Shown piece by piece: positions 35,833 through 45,543 of a stretch of DNA of 64,000 nucleotides; position 1 is the first letter of the stretch; every line of letters starts with the position of its first letter. The position numbers and the translations under genes were made by a program. This DNA is from Sneathiella sp. HT1-7 (GTDB lineage: Bacteria; Pseudomonadota; Alphaproteobacteria; Sneathiellales; Sneathiellaceae): contig NZ_JAJFZN010000004.1 in the NCBI RefSeq assembly GCF_020731145.1, positions 124,001-188,000 on the forward strand, in the 5' to 3' direction. The notes beneath the pieces are model-generated. The model was not told where the DNA came from. It was given only the letters and a program-made list of their open reading frames with translations, and ran no database searches.

Positions 35833-37407
35833 TCAGATACGGAAACGATTCCTGAGCGCAAGGCCAATCAGGAAGATAAAGGCAACTGCGAGGATGCCTT
35901 CAAAGACCATGGCGAAATCCAGCAGATGGTTGACGTCCGATCGGAATAGCGCCTCACGCGCCTCCAGCATTGCCGTGCGGGATATCGCCGCAAAAGGAAC
36001 AAGCGTCGCAAGGGAGAGTTTCAGGCCATTCCATAACGGCTCAAGCGGTGAGGGGGCATATTTCAGGCCATTCACGCCGTAAAGCAGCCCGAATATCAGC
36101 CATGTCAGACCTAGACAAAGAGCGGGCCGCCAAAGGCTTCGCCCGAAATCACTTGTCCATTCATACAGATAGTTTGGAAGTAAACTGATAAATGCAAGAA
36201 GTGATCGAAAAATCAAAAGGAAACGAAATAAATACCCCAGGTTTTTAGAAATAAACTTTCTCGCCCATTCAGTATTGTAAGGAGGTTTGGCGCTAAATCC
36301 TTCATAAAATCTTTTGGCTTTGAGTTCCTTCGCAAAAAAATCCTGCTCCCGCTCATGATCCCGAGCGTAAACCGCCAGTTCTTTTAACCGGCGGAATTTA
36401 TCAGTATCGATACTGGTCGAAGCTTTCTTGAATATACCCCATATTTTTTTTGGGTGGGTCGTGTATCCAACTTTCATATCGTGCAAGGTAAAATGTGCTG
36501 TCATTGTTGAGCGACGGAAATCAGGCGCTCCTGCAAAACGGCTTCCCTCCAGATCAACAGGACCGCTAAAATTAGCGCCTTGGAAGGTGCTTTGATGCTC
36601 AAAAGTCGCCTCGCGGAAATAAGATTCCTTTTTAAATTCGACTCCTTCAAAATCGGCTTTTCCGCCGCTGAATTCGGCTTCCACAAAAGAGGCATCTCCC
36701 CCGCTGAATTTGGCTGCCGTAAAATTGGCATCTCCCCCGCTGAATTTGGCTGCCGTAAAATTGGCGTCTCCCCCGCTGAATTTGGCACCATAGAAAGAGG
36801 CATTACCCCCGCTGAAGTCGGCAATCCAAAATTCGGCTACTCCCCCGCTGAAGTCGGCTTTAGCAAAAAAGGCATTTCCCCCGCTAAATTCGGCTTCCGA
36901 AAAATAGGCATTACCCCCACTGAATTTGGTTGCCGTAAAATTGGCATTTCCCCCGCTAAATTCGGCTTCCGAAAAATAGGCATTACCCCCACTGAATTTG
37001 GTTGCCGTAAAATAGGCTTGTCCCCCGCTAAATTCGGCTGCAATAAAATTGGCATCTCCCCCGCTGAATTCGGTTGCCGTAAAATTGGCATCTCCCCCGC
37101 TGAATTCGGTTGCCGTAAAATTGGCGTCTCCACTGCTGAATTTTGCTCCATGGAAATTGGCATCTCCCCCGCTAAATTCGGCATTTATAAAGTTAGCGTC
37201 GGCAATTATCGTCTCGGAAAAATCTACGTCTCCCGGAAATTTGAACCCGGCAAAAGAGATATCTTCTTGCGAAAAATCATGCCCCGAGAAATCTACCTTT
37301 ATGCCCGGATTCTCCGCCGCCCATCTATTCCAAGCGTCTTTACCCTTACGGGCGAGGGCGAGGGCTTCTTCCTTGGGAAGGATTTTCTTTTCTTCTTCGT
37401 CGGCCAT
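35833..37407 (-). CDS. 12-residue-repeat (pentapeptide-like) protein with channel-like membrane tail
   Basis: 524 residues from the ATG at 37407 (AGGGGAA upstream). An N-terminal charged segment (1-35) leads to 15 tandem copies of a 12-residue repeat, FSGGDANFTATE-like (residues 78-257), with Phe spaced 7 then 5 apart. Four more pentapeptide-like turns flank it on each side. A soluble linker (about 295-390) precedes a C-terminal membrane domain with hydrophobic segments near 400-422, 430-455, a re-entrant-looking LWNGLKLSLATLVPF, and a last helix DFAMVFEGILAVAFIFLIGLA. The last two resemble the pore helix and inner helix of two-helix potassium channels, but no GYGD filter is present. Cytoplasmic beta-helix plus membrane tail is inferred. 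Confidence 0.85.
   Translation of the reverse strand: MADEEEKKILPKEEALALARKGKDAWNRWAAENPGIKVDFSGHDFSQEDISFAGFKFPGDVDFSETIIADANFINAEFSGGDANFHGAKFSSGDANFTATEFSGGDANFTATEFSGGDANFIAAEFSGGQAYFTATKFSGGNAYFSEAEFSGGNANFTATKFSGGNAYFSEAEFSGGNAFFAKADFSGGVAEFWIADFSGGNASFYGAKFSGGDANFTAAKFSGGDANFTAAKFSGGDASFVEAEFSGGKADFEGVEFKKESYFREATFEHQSTFQGANFSGPVDLEGSRFAGAPDFRRSTMTAHFTLHDMKVGYTTHPKKIWGIFKKASTSIDTDKFRRLKELAVYARDHEREQDFFAKELKAKRFYEGFSAKPPYNTEWARKFISKNLGYLFRFLLIFRSLLAFISLLPNYLYEWTSDFGRSLWRPALCLGLTWLIFGLLYGVNGLKYAPSPLEPLWNGLKLSLATLVPFAAISRTAMLEAREALFRSDVNHLLDFAMVFEGILAVAFIFLIGLALRNRFRI
36637..37176 (-). repeat. 15 x 36-bp in-frame tandem repeat
   Basis: 540 bases encode 15 units of 12 residues with no interruptions. 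Some neighbours are nearly identical: the 72-base pair of units at 36881-36952 is repeated at 36953-37024 with few changes, which implies recent duplication by slippage or unequal recombination. Confidence 0.95.
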
Positions 37408-37555
37408 AAAGTTCCCCTGCTTACTTAAAGTTCTTAAACCCACCACCCCCGCTATTATAACCAATATTCTATTAAATCGCCTGCATAATCCTGTGGGGCG
37501 GAAAGAGTTGTCGGGTGGGGTGGTTTCTGGTAGGACGAGAGGGCATGCTTGGGGC

Positions 37556-38251
37556 ATGCGTACACACTCATATCAAGTGGAAAAAATCGTGAGCGAGTTG
37601 ATCGATCTGGAAACAACCTTTCTGAAATCCCTCGATACGGCGGGCCATACCGATGATCCCTATGATCTCTGGGAGTTGAACGAGGTATTCCCAACCGACG
37701 TGGTCGATGACCTGCTCGCGCTCGATATCGGCCCCTCAAAGATGGATTACCGCATTGGTCGCCGCGAGATCAATAACGACAAGCGTAACTATTTTGATGT
37801 CGGGCGGCAGGCGGAATTCCCGGTCTGCAAAAACGTGGCGGAGATGCTGCAGGCGCCCGCCACCGTCGCCGCGATCGAGAAGAAATTCAACCTCGACCTC
37901 ACCGGCACCTTCCTCCGGATTGAGCTGACGCAGGATACGGATGGTTTCTGGCTGGAGCCGCATACAGATATCGGGGTGAAGAAATTCACCATGCAGATTT
38001 ATCTCTCCCGCGAGGCGGAGGCGGGGACATGGGGCTCCTCCATCTATAAGGACAGCCAGACATTTGTGCGCAATGTGCCGTTCCGGAGCAATTCAGCGAA
38101 TGTCTTCGTGCCGTCGCCGCATACCTGGCACGGGTTCGAGCCACGCCCCATCAACGGCGTCCGCAAGAGCCTGATTGTCAATTATGTGACGGATAAATGG
38201 CGCGCACGGCATGAACTGGCTTTCCCCGAAGCTCCCGTCCGGCTCGCGTAA
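37556..38251 (+). CDS. 2-oxoglutarate/Fe(II) dioxygenase-family protein
   Basis: 231 residues from the ATG at 37556; the frame is open much further upstream only because the repeat array of the opposite gene has no stops in this frame. The double-stranded beta-helix signature is visible: EPHTDIGVKKFTMQIYLS provides the HxD iron ligands, HTWHGFEP the distal histidine and NGVRKSLIVNYV the arginine that binds 2-oxoglutarate. The substrate is unknown; related small proteins hydroxylate amino acids or peptides. Divergent from the repeat protein, with a 148-base gap. Confidence 0.85.
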   Translation: MRTHSYQVEKIVSELIDLETTFLKSLDTAGHTDDPYDLWELNEVFPTDVVDDLLALDIGPSKMDYRIGRREINNDKRNYFDVGRQAEFPVCKNVAEMLQAPATVAAIEKKFNLDLTGTFLRIELTQDTDGFWLEPHTDIGVKKFTMQIYLSREAEAGTWGSSIYKDSQTFVRNVPFRSNSANVFVPSPHTWHGFEPRPINGVRKSLIVNYVTDKWRARHELAFPEAPVRLA

Positions 38252-38256
38252 CCCCC

Positions 38257-38886
38257 TTACTTAGAGAGGGCAGGGATCAGCGCGGCAAGGCCAGAGGTCA
38301 GCATCCCCATTGAGAGCGCGACCAGAACCATCCCCATGATGCGGGTGACAACCGCCATGCCACTTGTTCCAAGCCTCGCGGCGACGGGCTTGGCGAAGGC
38401 GAACAGCAACCCGATCAACAACGAGAGCAGTAGGATGACCACGGAAATCTCAATACGTGCCATGATATCGGGATAACGTTCCGCCCCGACAAGGGCTGTC
38501 GCCATCGTGCCCGGCCCGGCAACGATGGGGATGGCGATGGGCACAATCGCGATGGAGGCACGGTCCTTTGCATCCTCGGTTTCAGCATGGCTTGTTTTGT
38601 GGCCCGCCTTGTTAAACAGCATTTGCAGGCCGATGATCAGGACAATAATTCCGCCCGCAGCACGTAACTCATTCACATCAATGCCGAAAAACTTGAGAAG
38701 CAGACCGCCCGTCCAGACAACGATTAACAGGGTAATCGCCGTGGCAATGGCGCTCCGGATGGCGATCGTGCGGGCCTCGGCGGTGCTGTAATCTTCCGTC
38801 AGTCCGGCAAAAATACCGACATTCCCAATCGGGTTCATCATCGAGAAGAGGGCGGCGACAATCGCCATAAGCTCCGGTTCCGTCAT
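38257..38886 (-). CDS. MarC-family inner membrane protein
   Basis: About 209 residues from the ATG at 38886 (a GTG at 38889 is one codon longer). Six membrane helices are evident, with the family segment SMMNPIGNVGIFAGLT near the N-terminus and IAIPIVAGPGTMATAL in the middle. Despite the historic name, a drug-resistance role was not confirmed; the function is unknown. It converges with the dioxygenase gene across five bases. Confidence 0.93.
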   Translation of the reverse strand: MTEPELMAIVAALFSMMNPIGNVGIFAGLTEDYSTAEARTIAIRSAIATAITLLIVVWTGGLLLKFFGIDVNELRAAGGIIVLIIGLQMLFNKAGHKTSHAETEDAKDRASIAIVPIAIPIVAGPGTMATALVGAERYPDIMARIEISVVILLLSLLIGLLFAFAKPVAARLGTSGMAVVTRIMGMVLVALSMGMLTSGLAALIPALSK

Positions 38887-39019
38887 CACATGCTGCCTCT
38901 GGTATATTTGTTATTTCTAAATCCGGGAATAATCTACAGGCAACAACGCATAAAAATCCATCCCCTTCGCTGAAAGCGCGAAACGGCGACATAATAAAAT
39001 ATTCGGTGAATTGGGGAAA

Positions 39020-39095
39020 TGGTGAGCCCGACAGGATTCGAACCTGTGACCCGCTGATTAAAAGTCAGCTGCTCTACCAACTGAGCTACGGGCCC
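39020..39095 (-). tRNA. tRNA-Lys (anticodon UUU)
   Basis: 76 bases with encoded CCA. Acceptor GGGCCCG pairs with CGGGCTC (one G-U). The D arm GCTCAGTTGGTAGAGC, the anticodon loop CTTTTAA with TTT, and the T arm GGTTCGAATCC are all standard. Confidence 0.97.
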
Positions 39096-39323
39096 ACAAT
39101 TTGCGATGTATATCACGACCTTGACGCCCATAAAAGAGCGCGACAACGTCGCAATGCGGCTGCAACATAGGGTCGTCCCGCCAGATGGTCAAGCATCCAT
39201 TTTGTTTTTTTTGGAGGGCCCGTGAAATTGCGGTTATTTGCCACGCCGGTATTTTAAGGATGGACGCCCCGGTCGCCAGATGGCAGTAAATAAGGCCAAT
39301 CTTGTTAATGAAAGAGGAAACGG

Positions 39324-39887
39324 ATGATTTCGAAATTTCTGTCGCGTGTAAGCGCGGTTATGATGCTGACAGGCCTGCTCGCGCTCCCTGTTACAATGGC
39401 TGAGGCTGCGGATCTGGAAAACACCCTTTACCTTGACCTGCAATATGGGCGCGTTGTAATCGAAATGCGGCCCGATCTTGCCCCTAATCATGTCGCCCGG
39501 ATCAAGGAGCTGACGCGGGAGGGGTTTTATGATGGCCTTAAATTCCATCGGGTCATTCAAGATTTTATGGCGCAAACTGGCGATCCCAAAGGGGATGGTA
39601 CGGGCGGCTCGGGTCGCAAGCTCCGCTCTGAGTTTTCCAACACGCCGCATAAGCGTGGGACCGTCTCCATGGCGCGATCCAGTTCTCCCCACAGCGCCGA
39701 TAGCCAGTTCTTTATCGTGAGTGCGGATTCGCCTTGGCTGGACCGGAAGTATACTGTCTGGGGTGAGGTCGTCGAAGGGATGGAATTCGTTGACCTGATC
39801 AAAAAGGGGGTTGGCAAGAGCGGGATGGTACCGGGCGAACCTGACATTATCGTGAAAATGCAGGTAGCGGCGGACGTAAAGGAATAA
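39324..39887 (+). CDS. cyclophilin-type peptidyl-prolyl isomerase, exported
   Basis: 187 residues. A signal peptide (VSAVMMLTGLLALPVTMAEA) is followed by a compact cyclophilin domain: FYDGLKFHRVIQDFMAQTGDP contains the catalytic arginine and the FMAQTGDP substrate pocket, then GTVSMARSSSPHSADSQFFI and WLDRKYTVWGEVVEGM. It catalyses prolyl isomerisation of exported proteins in the periplasm. Single gene, converging with the SDR gene. Confidence 0.96.
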   Translation: MISKFLSRVSAVMMLTGLLALPVTMAEAADLENTLYLDLQYGRVVIEMRPDLAPNHVARIKELTREGFYDGLKFHRVIQDFMAQTGDPKGDGTGGSGRKLRSEFSNTPHKRGTVSMARSSSPHSADSQFFIVSADSPWLDRKYTVWGEVVEGMEFVDLIKKGVGKSGMVPGEPDIIVKMQVAADVKE

Positions 39888-39905
39888 CGCCCGCCAGTAA
39901 CTAAC

Positions 39906-40661
39906 CTAGATACATCTGCCGCCGTCCACTTCCAGAGCTACGCCGGTGATAAAGGACGCATCGTCAGAGGCCAACCACAGCGCCGCGTGAGCCAGATCAC
40001 GTGGCGTATTTTCCCGGCCAATCGGGATTGACGCGACAAACTTGTCGCGGATTTCCTGAGTATCTACCCCGCCCATGAATTCCACCGCCATCGGCGTATG
40101 GGCGAAAACCGGACACAGCGAATTCACCCGCACTTGCTGCGGTGCCAGTTCAATCGCCATGGATTTCGACATTGTGACCACGGCTCCCTTGCTCGCGTTG
40201 TACCAGGTAAGGCCGGGACGGGGGCTGAGCGCAGCCGTGGACGCGATATTGACTACATTGCCACCATTTTCCAGCATATGTGGAATAATACCCTTCGTGG
40301 TGAGGAAGATGCTTTTAACATTAACCTCGAATATTTTATCGAACGTCTCCACATCCACATCGAACATAGAACCATTGCGCTGTGGCATACCCGCGTTATT
40401 CACAAGAATGTCGATTTTCTGAAAGTTATCGAGGGTCTGCTGCGCCATCGCGGCAATATCATCGGCACTGGTGACATCGCACTCGCAGCTGATGGCCACA
40501 CCGCCAGCATCGACAATATCCTTTGTAACCGCTGCTGCTGCTGCACCATTGACGTCACTGACAACGACTTTCGCCCCTTCGGTGGCGAAAAGTTTCGCCA
40601 TACCTTCACCAAAACCGGAACCTGCGCCCGTTATAATGGCGACCTTATCTTTTAACCGCAT
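39906..40661 (-). CDS. short-chain dehydrogenase/reductase
   Basis: 251 residues. Classical SDR: cofactor loop TGAGSGFGEG, NNAG at about residue 88, catalytic Ser in IASTAAL, YNASK with the catalytic Tyr and Lys, and a C-terminal VDGG. An Asp at the end of the second strand (VVVSDVNG) favours NAD over NADP. The substrate is unknown. No operon partner is visible. Confidence 0.93.
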   Translation of the reverse strand: MRLKDKVAIITGAGSGFGEGMAKLFATEGAKVVVSDVNGAAAAAVTKDIVDAGGVAISCECDVTSADDIAAMAQQTLDNFQKIDILVNNAGMPQRNGSMFDVDVETFDKIFEVNVKSIFLTTKGIIPHMLENGGNVVNIASTAALSPRPGLTWYNASKGAVVTMSKSMAIELAPQQVRVNSLCPVFAHTPMAVEFMGGVDTQEIRDKFVASIPIGRENTPRDLAHAALWLASDDASFITGVALEVDGGRCI

Positions 40662-40762
40662 AAATATCCTCCTTTTAGTTGGCAGGATATTTCACTCTTC
40701 CGATCAGATTGGCAAGAGTGGCCGTAAAATAATTAGAAAATTTTCACCGGCGAACAGCATGA

Positions 40763-42475
40763 TCAGGCAGCTTTTTCGCAGATCCTGTCTCGTGGCAGAT
40801 AGAGGGTGACAACGGTCCCTTCGCCATATTTACTCAATAGCTCCAACCGTCCTTCGTGCATTTCCGCAAGGTTTTTTGAAAGTGGCAAGCCAAGGCCTGT
40901 TCCCTGATATTTCCGGTTTTTCTCGCTGTCCACCTGAACAAACGGGGTTAGCGCCCGCTCTATATCGCCTTCACGAAGTCCGATACCATTATCGCTCACA
41001 CTTATCTTCATACCCTCATTTTCCACCAATTGGACAGAGGTAATAATGCGCCCCCCAGTCGGTGTAAATTTAACGGCATTAGACAACAGGTTGATCAGGA
41101 TTTGCTTGATCATGCGGCGATCCGCAAATATCTGCGGCAGCAGCGGATCAAACTCCAGTTTGATGTTGATATCATTCTCAATCGCGCGTTGCTGGGTGAG
41201 GCGGATGCACTCATTTACCAGAACATCAATCTCAACTTTTTCCTCGTTGATCTTCTGTTCCCCCGCCTCAATTTTGGAGAAATCCAGAATATCGTTGATC
41301 AGTTCAAGAAGATGCAACCCACTCGCATTGATATCGTGGGCATATTCCAAATACTTACCCGATCCGACTGGTCCGAATATCTGGCTTATAATGACCTCTG
41401 AGAAACCAATCACGGCATTGAGCGGCGTGCGCAACTCATGGCTCATATTGGCAAGGAACTTGCCTTTGATCTGCGCGGCATATTCCGCCTCATCCTTGGC
41501 CTGCTTAAGAAAATCCTCAATCTGCATCTGCGCCGAGATATCACGGATCACCAGCTGTAGAATATTATCTTCGCCGTAAAGGAGGACAGTGGCTTCCATC
41601 TCGACATCAGTTTGCCCGCCATCCTCACGGATAACTTTCGACTTCAGAGCAGATAAATTTTTGACAGCTTCGGCATCATCGGCACTTCCGAAATAGGGTG
41701 CGAGTGCCTCTCTATCTGCGTAGGGGAAATAGCTGGAAATTTTTTGACCTATCAAATCATGACGATTTCTCAGCTTGAACAGGGCCAGCGCAGCTTCATT
41801 AACATAAATGATAAATCCGCCTTTATGAGCAACGATCGCATCCGGGGATAGCTCTACCATACTGCGGTAACGATCTTCGTTCTCGCGCAAGGTCTTATCA
41901 GCAAGGCGGGTGGCCGTCACATCCGAAACAGTCAGAATATATCCGCCATCCGGACATACATTAAAGGAAGCCTCAATGATTTTTCCATTCGCAAAATGGC
42001 GATCAATTTTGCCAGAAACACGCTCGTCCAAATATTCAAGTGTATCTGCAATGAAGGCTTCCCGATCATCACCAGCATCAATATAATTGTCAAAATTCCA
42101 GGACAGTATGTCCTGCAAAGTGGTTTGCGGCGTAATTTTTTCTTCTTCGATCTCCATCAGTTCCGCATAGCGTGAATTTAACTCTAACAATCGAAGCTGC
42201 TTATCAAAAACACTGATACCAATCTCGATATTATCAAAGACAACATCCAGTACTGATTCCTTCGCTTGCAACGCATAATAATCTTTTCGCGTCTGTCGCC
42301 CGTGCAAAAAAGCAAACCCCGAACAGACCAACAAACCACCGGCCGCAATAAGACATACAACAGAGCTGAACATACTTTGGGACAGAACAGACAACATCAA
42401 AGCCGCGCCGAGCGAACCCGACAGCAGGGCAACTCCGTTATTTTGCCAAATACTTTTAAGTTTCTTATAATTCAT
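40763..42475 (-). CDS. membrane PAS-domain sensor histidine kinase
   Basis: 570 residues. Two N-terminal membrane helices with almost no periplasmic loop (about 15-55) are followed by a PAS_7-like domain (about 78-200), a second PAS (about 205-325), the HisKA helix with the phospho-acceptor in MSHELRTPLNAVIGFSE (about residue 348), and a HATPase domain with NLLSNAVKFTP, DNGIGL and GTGLGLPLSK. With no extracellular domain it probably senses an internal or membrane signal. No response regulator is adjacent, so the partner is unknown. FSEVIISQIFGPVG after HisKA is common in alphaproteobacterial kinases of the PleC/DivJ type. Confidence 0.93.
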   Translation of the reverse strand: MNYKKLKSIWQNNGVALLSGSLGAALMLSVLSQSMFSSVVCLIAAGGLLVCSGFAFLHGRQTRKDYYALQAKESVLDVVFDNIEIGISVFDKQLRLLELNSRYAELMEIEEEKITPQTTLQDILSWNFDNYIDAGDDREAFIADTLEYLDERVSGKIDRHFANGKIIEASFNVCPDGGYILTVSDVTATRLADKTLRENEDRYRSMVELSPDAIVAHKGGFIIYVNEAALALFKLRNRHDLIGQKISSYFPYADREALAPYFGSADDAEAVKNLSALKSKVIREDGGQTDVEMEATVLLYGEDNILQLVIRDISAQMQIEDFLKQAKDEAEYAAQIKGKFLANMSHELRTPLNAVIGFSEVIISQIFGPVGSGKYLEYAHDINASGLHLLELINDILDFSKIEAGEQKINEEKVEIDVLVNECIRLTQQRAIENDINIKLEFDPLLPQIFADRRMIKQILINLLSNAVKFTPTGGRIITSVQLVENEGMKISVSDNGIGLREGDIERALTPFVQVDSEKNRKYQGTGLGLPLSKNLAEMHEGRLELLSKYGEGTVVTLYLPRDRICEKAA

Positions 42476-42693
42476 TGAGAGTCTTCTGACCTATTAGAGA
42501 CAAACTGCGTTTCCGACAGCTTTGTAAACTAGTAGTAATTGTATCCTATTATTCTTAAGAGGAAGTTTACGCGACAGGGCAGAATTGAAATTTCCAAAGA
42601 CAGCTCCCGGGCTTCATGATAAGGTGCAAAATCGCTCAGGAAATACTGGTAACCCTGTAGAATTTATATTGTTTTAAAATCAGTTGGCGAATA

Positions 42694-43461
42694 ATGTTTA
42701 ACAAATCGACGGACCCTTCTGAAGACGAAGACAAGAAGCCGGTTCTGGTAGAGCCCGCCCCGAAGGTCAGCGCATTGGCGCGGCTTCGCACTTATTTCCT
42801 GACCGGGATTGTTGTGACTGCACCAATTGCGATCACGATTTACCTGACTTATGTCTTTGTCTCCTTTGTCGATGCCAATATCACCCCACTGATACCGGCA
42901 CGGTATAACCCGGAGACATATCTGCCATTCAGTGTGCCGGGCCTTGGCGTTATAATCGCCGCCTTTGCCCTGATCATGATCGGTTTCCTGACCGCAAACT
43001 ATCTCGGCCGCGCCTTTCTGACATTTGGCGAACGTATTGTCGGCCGTATGCCAGTGGTCCGTTCTATCTATCATGCACTCAAACAGATAATGGAGACCGT
43101 CCTTGCGCAATCGAGTTCCTCCTTCCGGGAAGTTGTGCTCCTTGAGTATCCTCGTAAGGGTGTCTGGGCATTGGCCTTTGTGACCAGTACCGCAGAAGGG
43201 GAAGTCGACGGATTGCAAGATGACGATATGATCAGCATCTTCCTCCCAACAACCCCCAATCCGACGTCCGGTTTTCTGCTGTTCGTGCCCAAGAAGGATC
43301 TCAAATATCTCAAAATGTCGGTTGAGGAGGGGGTTAAACTCGTTATTTCCGCCGGCATGATCTGGCCCGAACCACCGCAGCCTGACGAAACCGGTAAGGA
43401 TGAAAAGAAGAAGTTACCGCCGCAATCACCGGACAGAAAATCTCCCCCCTCGTCAGCCTGA
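42694..43461 (+). CDS. DUF502 family membrane protein
   Basis: 255 residues. Two membrane helices (about 29-50 and 80-105) carry the family segments YFLTGIVVTAPIAITIYLTY and GVIIAAFALIMIGFLTANYLGR. A soluble C-terminal domain follows, with VVLLEYPRKGVWALAFVT and IFLPTTPNPTSGFLLFVPKKD. The function is unknown. The tail is Lys/Pro-rich and its last nine bases overlap the recG 3' end. Confidence 0.92.
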   Translation: MFNKSTDPSEDEDKKPVLVEPAPKVSALARLRTYFLTGIVVTAPIAITIYLTYVFVSFVDANITPLIPARYNPETYLPFSVPGLGVIIAAFALIMIGFLTANYLGRAFLTFGERIVGRMPVVRSIYHALKQIMETVLAQSSSSFREVVLLEYPRKGVWALAFVTSTAEGEVDGLQDDDMISIFLPTTPNPTSGFLLFVPKKDLKYLKMSVEEGVKLVISAGMIWPEPPQPDETGKDEKKKLPPQSPDRKSPPSSA

Positions 43462-45543
43462 TAGATATCGTATCGCGCTATCCCGCTCGAAAAGATAGAG
43501 CAATGTTCTAAGTGCGGCCCCACGCTCACTGGCAAGCTTCTGGTCTTTTTCAAGGATCAGGCGCGCGTCATCCCTGGCTATATTCAACAAACGGGAATGG
43601 GCATGCAGGTCGGCAATTTTAAACTCCGGCAGACCACTTTGCCGGGTGCCGAGCAGTTCTCCTGCACCGCGCAACCGCAAATCTTCCTCCGCAATACGAA
43701 AGCCATCCTCTGTATCGCGCAAGATACCGAGGCGCGCTTTTTGCGTCTCGCTAAGCGGTGCCGCATATAGCAACAGGCAGGTTCCTTCCAGCCCGCCACG
43801 CCCGACACGTCCGCGTAGCTGATGCAACTGGGCAAGACCAAAACGCTCCGCATGCTCAATAATCATCACCGTCGCCTCGGGTACATCAACGCCCACCTCA
43901 ATCACTGTGGTGGCGACAAGGATCTTGATCTCCCCGGCCATGAACCGACGCATGCAGGCCTCTTTCTCATCCGCCTTCAACCGACCATGAATTAACCCGA
44001 CCCCATCGCCATAGAGATGCTGCAAATAGGTAAATCGTTCCTCCGCCGCGGCAACATCGAGAACCTGCGATTCTTCCACCAGTGGACACACCCAGTATAT
44101 TCGTTCTCCAGCGGCAAGTTTGCGCTCCAATCCCGCTGCAACGGCATCAAGACGCGCCAGATCAATCGCGCGGGTATCGACAGGTTTTCGGCCCGGCGGT
44201 TTCTCCGCGATGATAGATACATCCATATCTCCATAGGCGGTGAGAGCAAGGGTACGGGGAATTGGTGTCGCCGTCATCACCAGCACATCGACGCCCCCTT
44301 TGCCATCACGGCCTTTAGCGCTCAAGGCGAGCCGCTGATGGACACCAAAACGGTGCTGCTCATCGATGATGGCAAGGCCCAGATCGTGAAATTTCACATC
44401 TTCCTGAAAAAGGGCATGAGTGCCGACCACCAGATCGACTGATCCGCATTCGAGTTTTTCAAGTATTTCTGCGCGTTTTTTGCCCTTAAGCCGTCCGGTA
44501 ATCAGCAGGCATTTAAGGCCTACCTCAGCTGCAAGCAGCTCAATCGCATTAAAATGCTGGTGTGCGAGGATTTCTGTCGGCGCCATAATGGTGGCCTGCG
44601 CCCCGGCCTCGACTGCCTGCGCCATGGCAAGCAGGGCAACTACCGTCTTGCCGCTACCCACATCCCCTTGCAGGAGGCGCAACATTCTATGCGGTCCCGC
44701 CATATCGTCTTCAATCTCTTTTAGAGCGCCATCCTGTGCCGTCGTAAGTTTAAAGGGCAGGGCGGTCCGGATCTTCCCACGTATATCGCCGTCGCCAACC
44801 AGAGAACGGCCTGGTTTTCGCTTCATACTGCGGCGAACCAGCTCCAACGCAAGCTGATTAGATAGTAATTCATCATAGGCAAGACGCGAGCGGGCCGAGG
44901 TGTTGCGATCAAAATCCTCCTCCCTTGTAGGGGAATGCGCCTCGACGAGGCTTTCCTTCCAACTTTTCCATTCTTCACGTGCCATCAGACTGGCATCATT
45001 CCATTCGGGGAGGTCTGGCAACATGGCGAGAAATTGCCGGGCGGCCTTCAGAAAAGTCGCGTTCGTGACTCCCGCCGTCAGCGGATAGACGGCCTCAAAT
45101 GTCGGGATCGTCTCCGCCTTTTCCTTCGTTGTGACATAATCTGGATGGGTGATCTGATAGGCGCCCCCATATTCCTCCAACTTGCCGCTGACGATCCGCT
45201 CCTGCCCTTCGGGGAGTTGCTGACGCAAGTAGCTCTCGCGCCCATTGAAGTAGGTGAGGGTGAGGGGCGAATCGCCCGTCTGACACTGTATCCTGTAGGG
45301 AACGCGACGATTACGGGACGGCTGATGATGCTCTATCCTCAAGGTGACTATCACATTTTGGTCGATGAGGTCGGACGTCAAACTCGTCACCTGTTGCCGC
45401 GTGACAAGTCCCGACGGCAAATGCCAAGCGAGATCGATAATGTTCGGACCGGCCAATTTCTCTATCAGCGCGGTCAGCCGGGGCCCAATACCGGTAAGCT
45501 TGCTGACGGGAGAAAAAAGTTGAAACAGGATTTCTGGGCGCAC
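43453..45543 (-). CDS. recG: ATP-dependent DNA helicase RecG
   Basis: 696 residues. It remodels stalled replication forks and branched DNA. An N-terminal wedge/OB domain (to about 180) precedes a superfamily 2 helicase core: Walker A GDVGSGKT, DEQHRFGV motif, TATPIPRT, and the C-terminal HGRLKADEKE, ATTVIEVGVDVPEA and QLRGRVGRGG. The start is a GTG at 45543 with GAGGGAAG just upstream. It is divergent from sdhE and next to mfd, another fork and transcription repair helicase. Confidence 0.96.
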   Translation of the reverse strand: MRPEILFQLFSPVSKLTGIGPRLTALIEKLAGPNIIDLAWHLPSGLVTRQQVTSLTSDLIDQNVIVTLRIEHHQPSRNRRVPYRIQCQTGDSPLTLTYFNGRESYLRQQLPEGQERIVSGKLEEYGGAYQITHPDYVTTKEKAETIPTFEAVYPLTAGVTNATFLKAARQFLAMLPDLPEWNDASLMAREEWKSWKESLVEAHSPTREEDFDRNTSARSRLAYDELLSNQLALELVRRSMKRKPGRSLVGDGDIRGKIRTALPFKLTTAQDGALKEIEDDMAGPHRMLRLLQGDVGSGKTVVALLAMAQAVEAGAQATIMAPTEILAHQHFNAIELLAAEVGLKCLLITGRLKGKKRAEILEKLECGSVDLVVGTHALFQEDVKFHDLGLAIIDEQHRFGVHQRLALSAKGRDGKGGVDVLVMTATPIPRTLALTAYGDMDVSIIAEKPPGRKPVDTRAIDLARLDAVAAGLERKLAAGERIYWVCPLVEESQVLDVAAAEERFTYLQHLYGDGVGLIHGRLKADEKEACMRRFMAGEIKILVATTVIEVGVDVPEATVMIIEHAERFGLAQLHQLRGRVGRGGLEGTCLLLYAAPLSETQKARLGILRDTEDGFRIAEEDLRLRGAGELLGTRQSGLPEFKIADLHAHSRLLNIARDDARLILEKDQKLASERGAALRTLLYLFERDSAIRYLSG

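Noticed and set aside
36637-37176. CRISPR array
   Set aside because: The 36-base periodicity has no unique spacers; it is an in-frame protein repeat.
36580-37428. 282-residue frame on the plus strand opposite the repeat gene, with its own 12-residue periodicity
   Set aside because: The 36-base repeat has no stops in several frames, so the periodic frame is a mirror of the real minus-strand repeat; it has no ribosome site and no sensible composition.
37049-37555. Long N-terminal extension of the 2OG-Fe(II) oxygenase
   Set aside because: The extension is the antisense of the repeat gene; the domain begins after the ATG at 37556.
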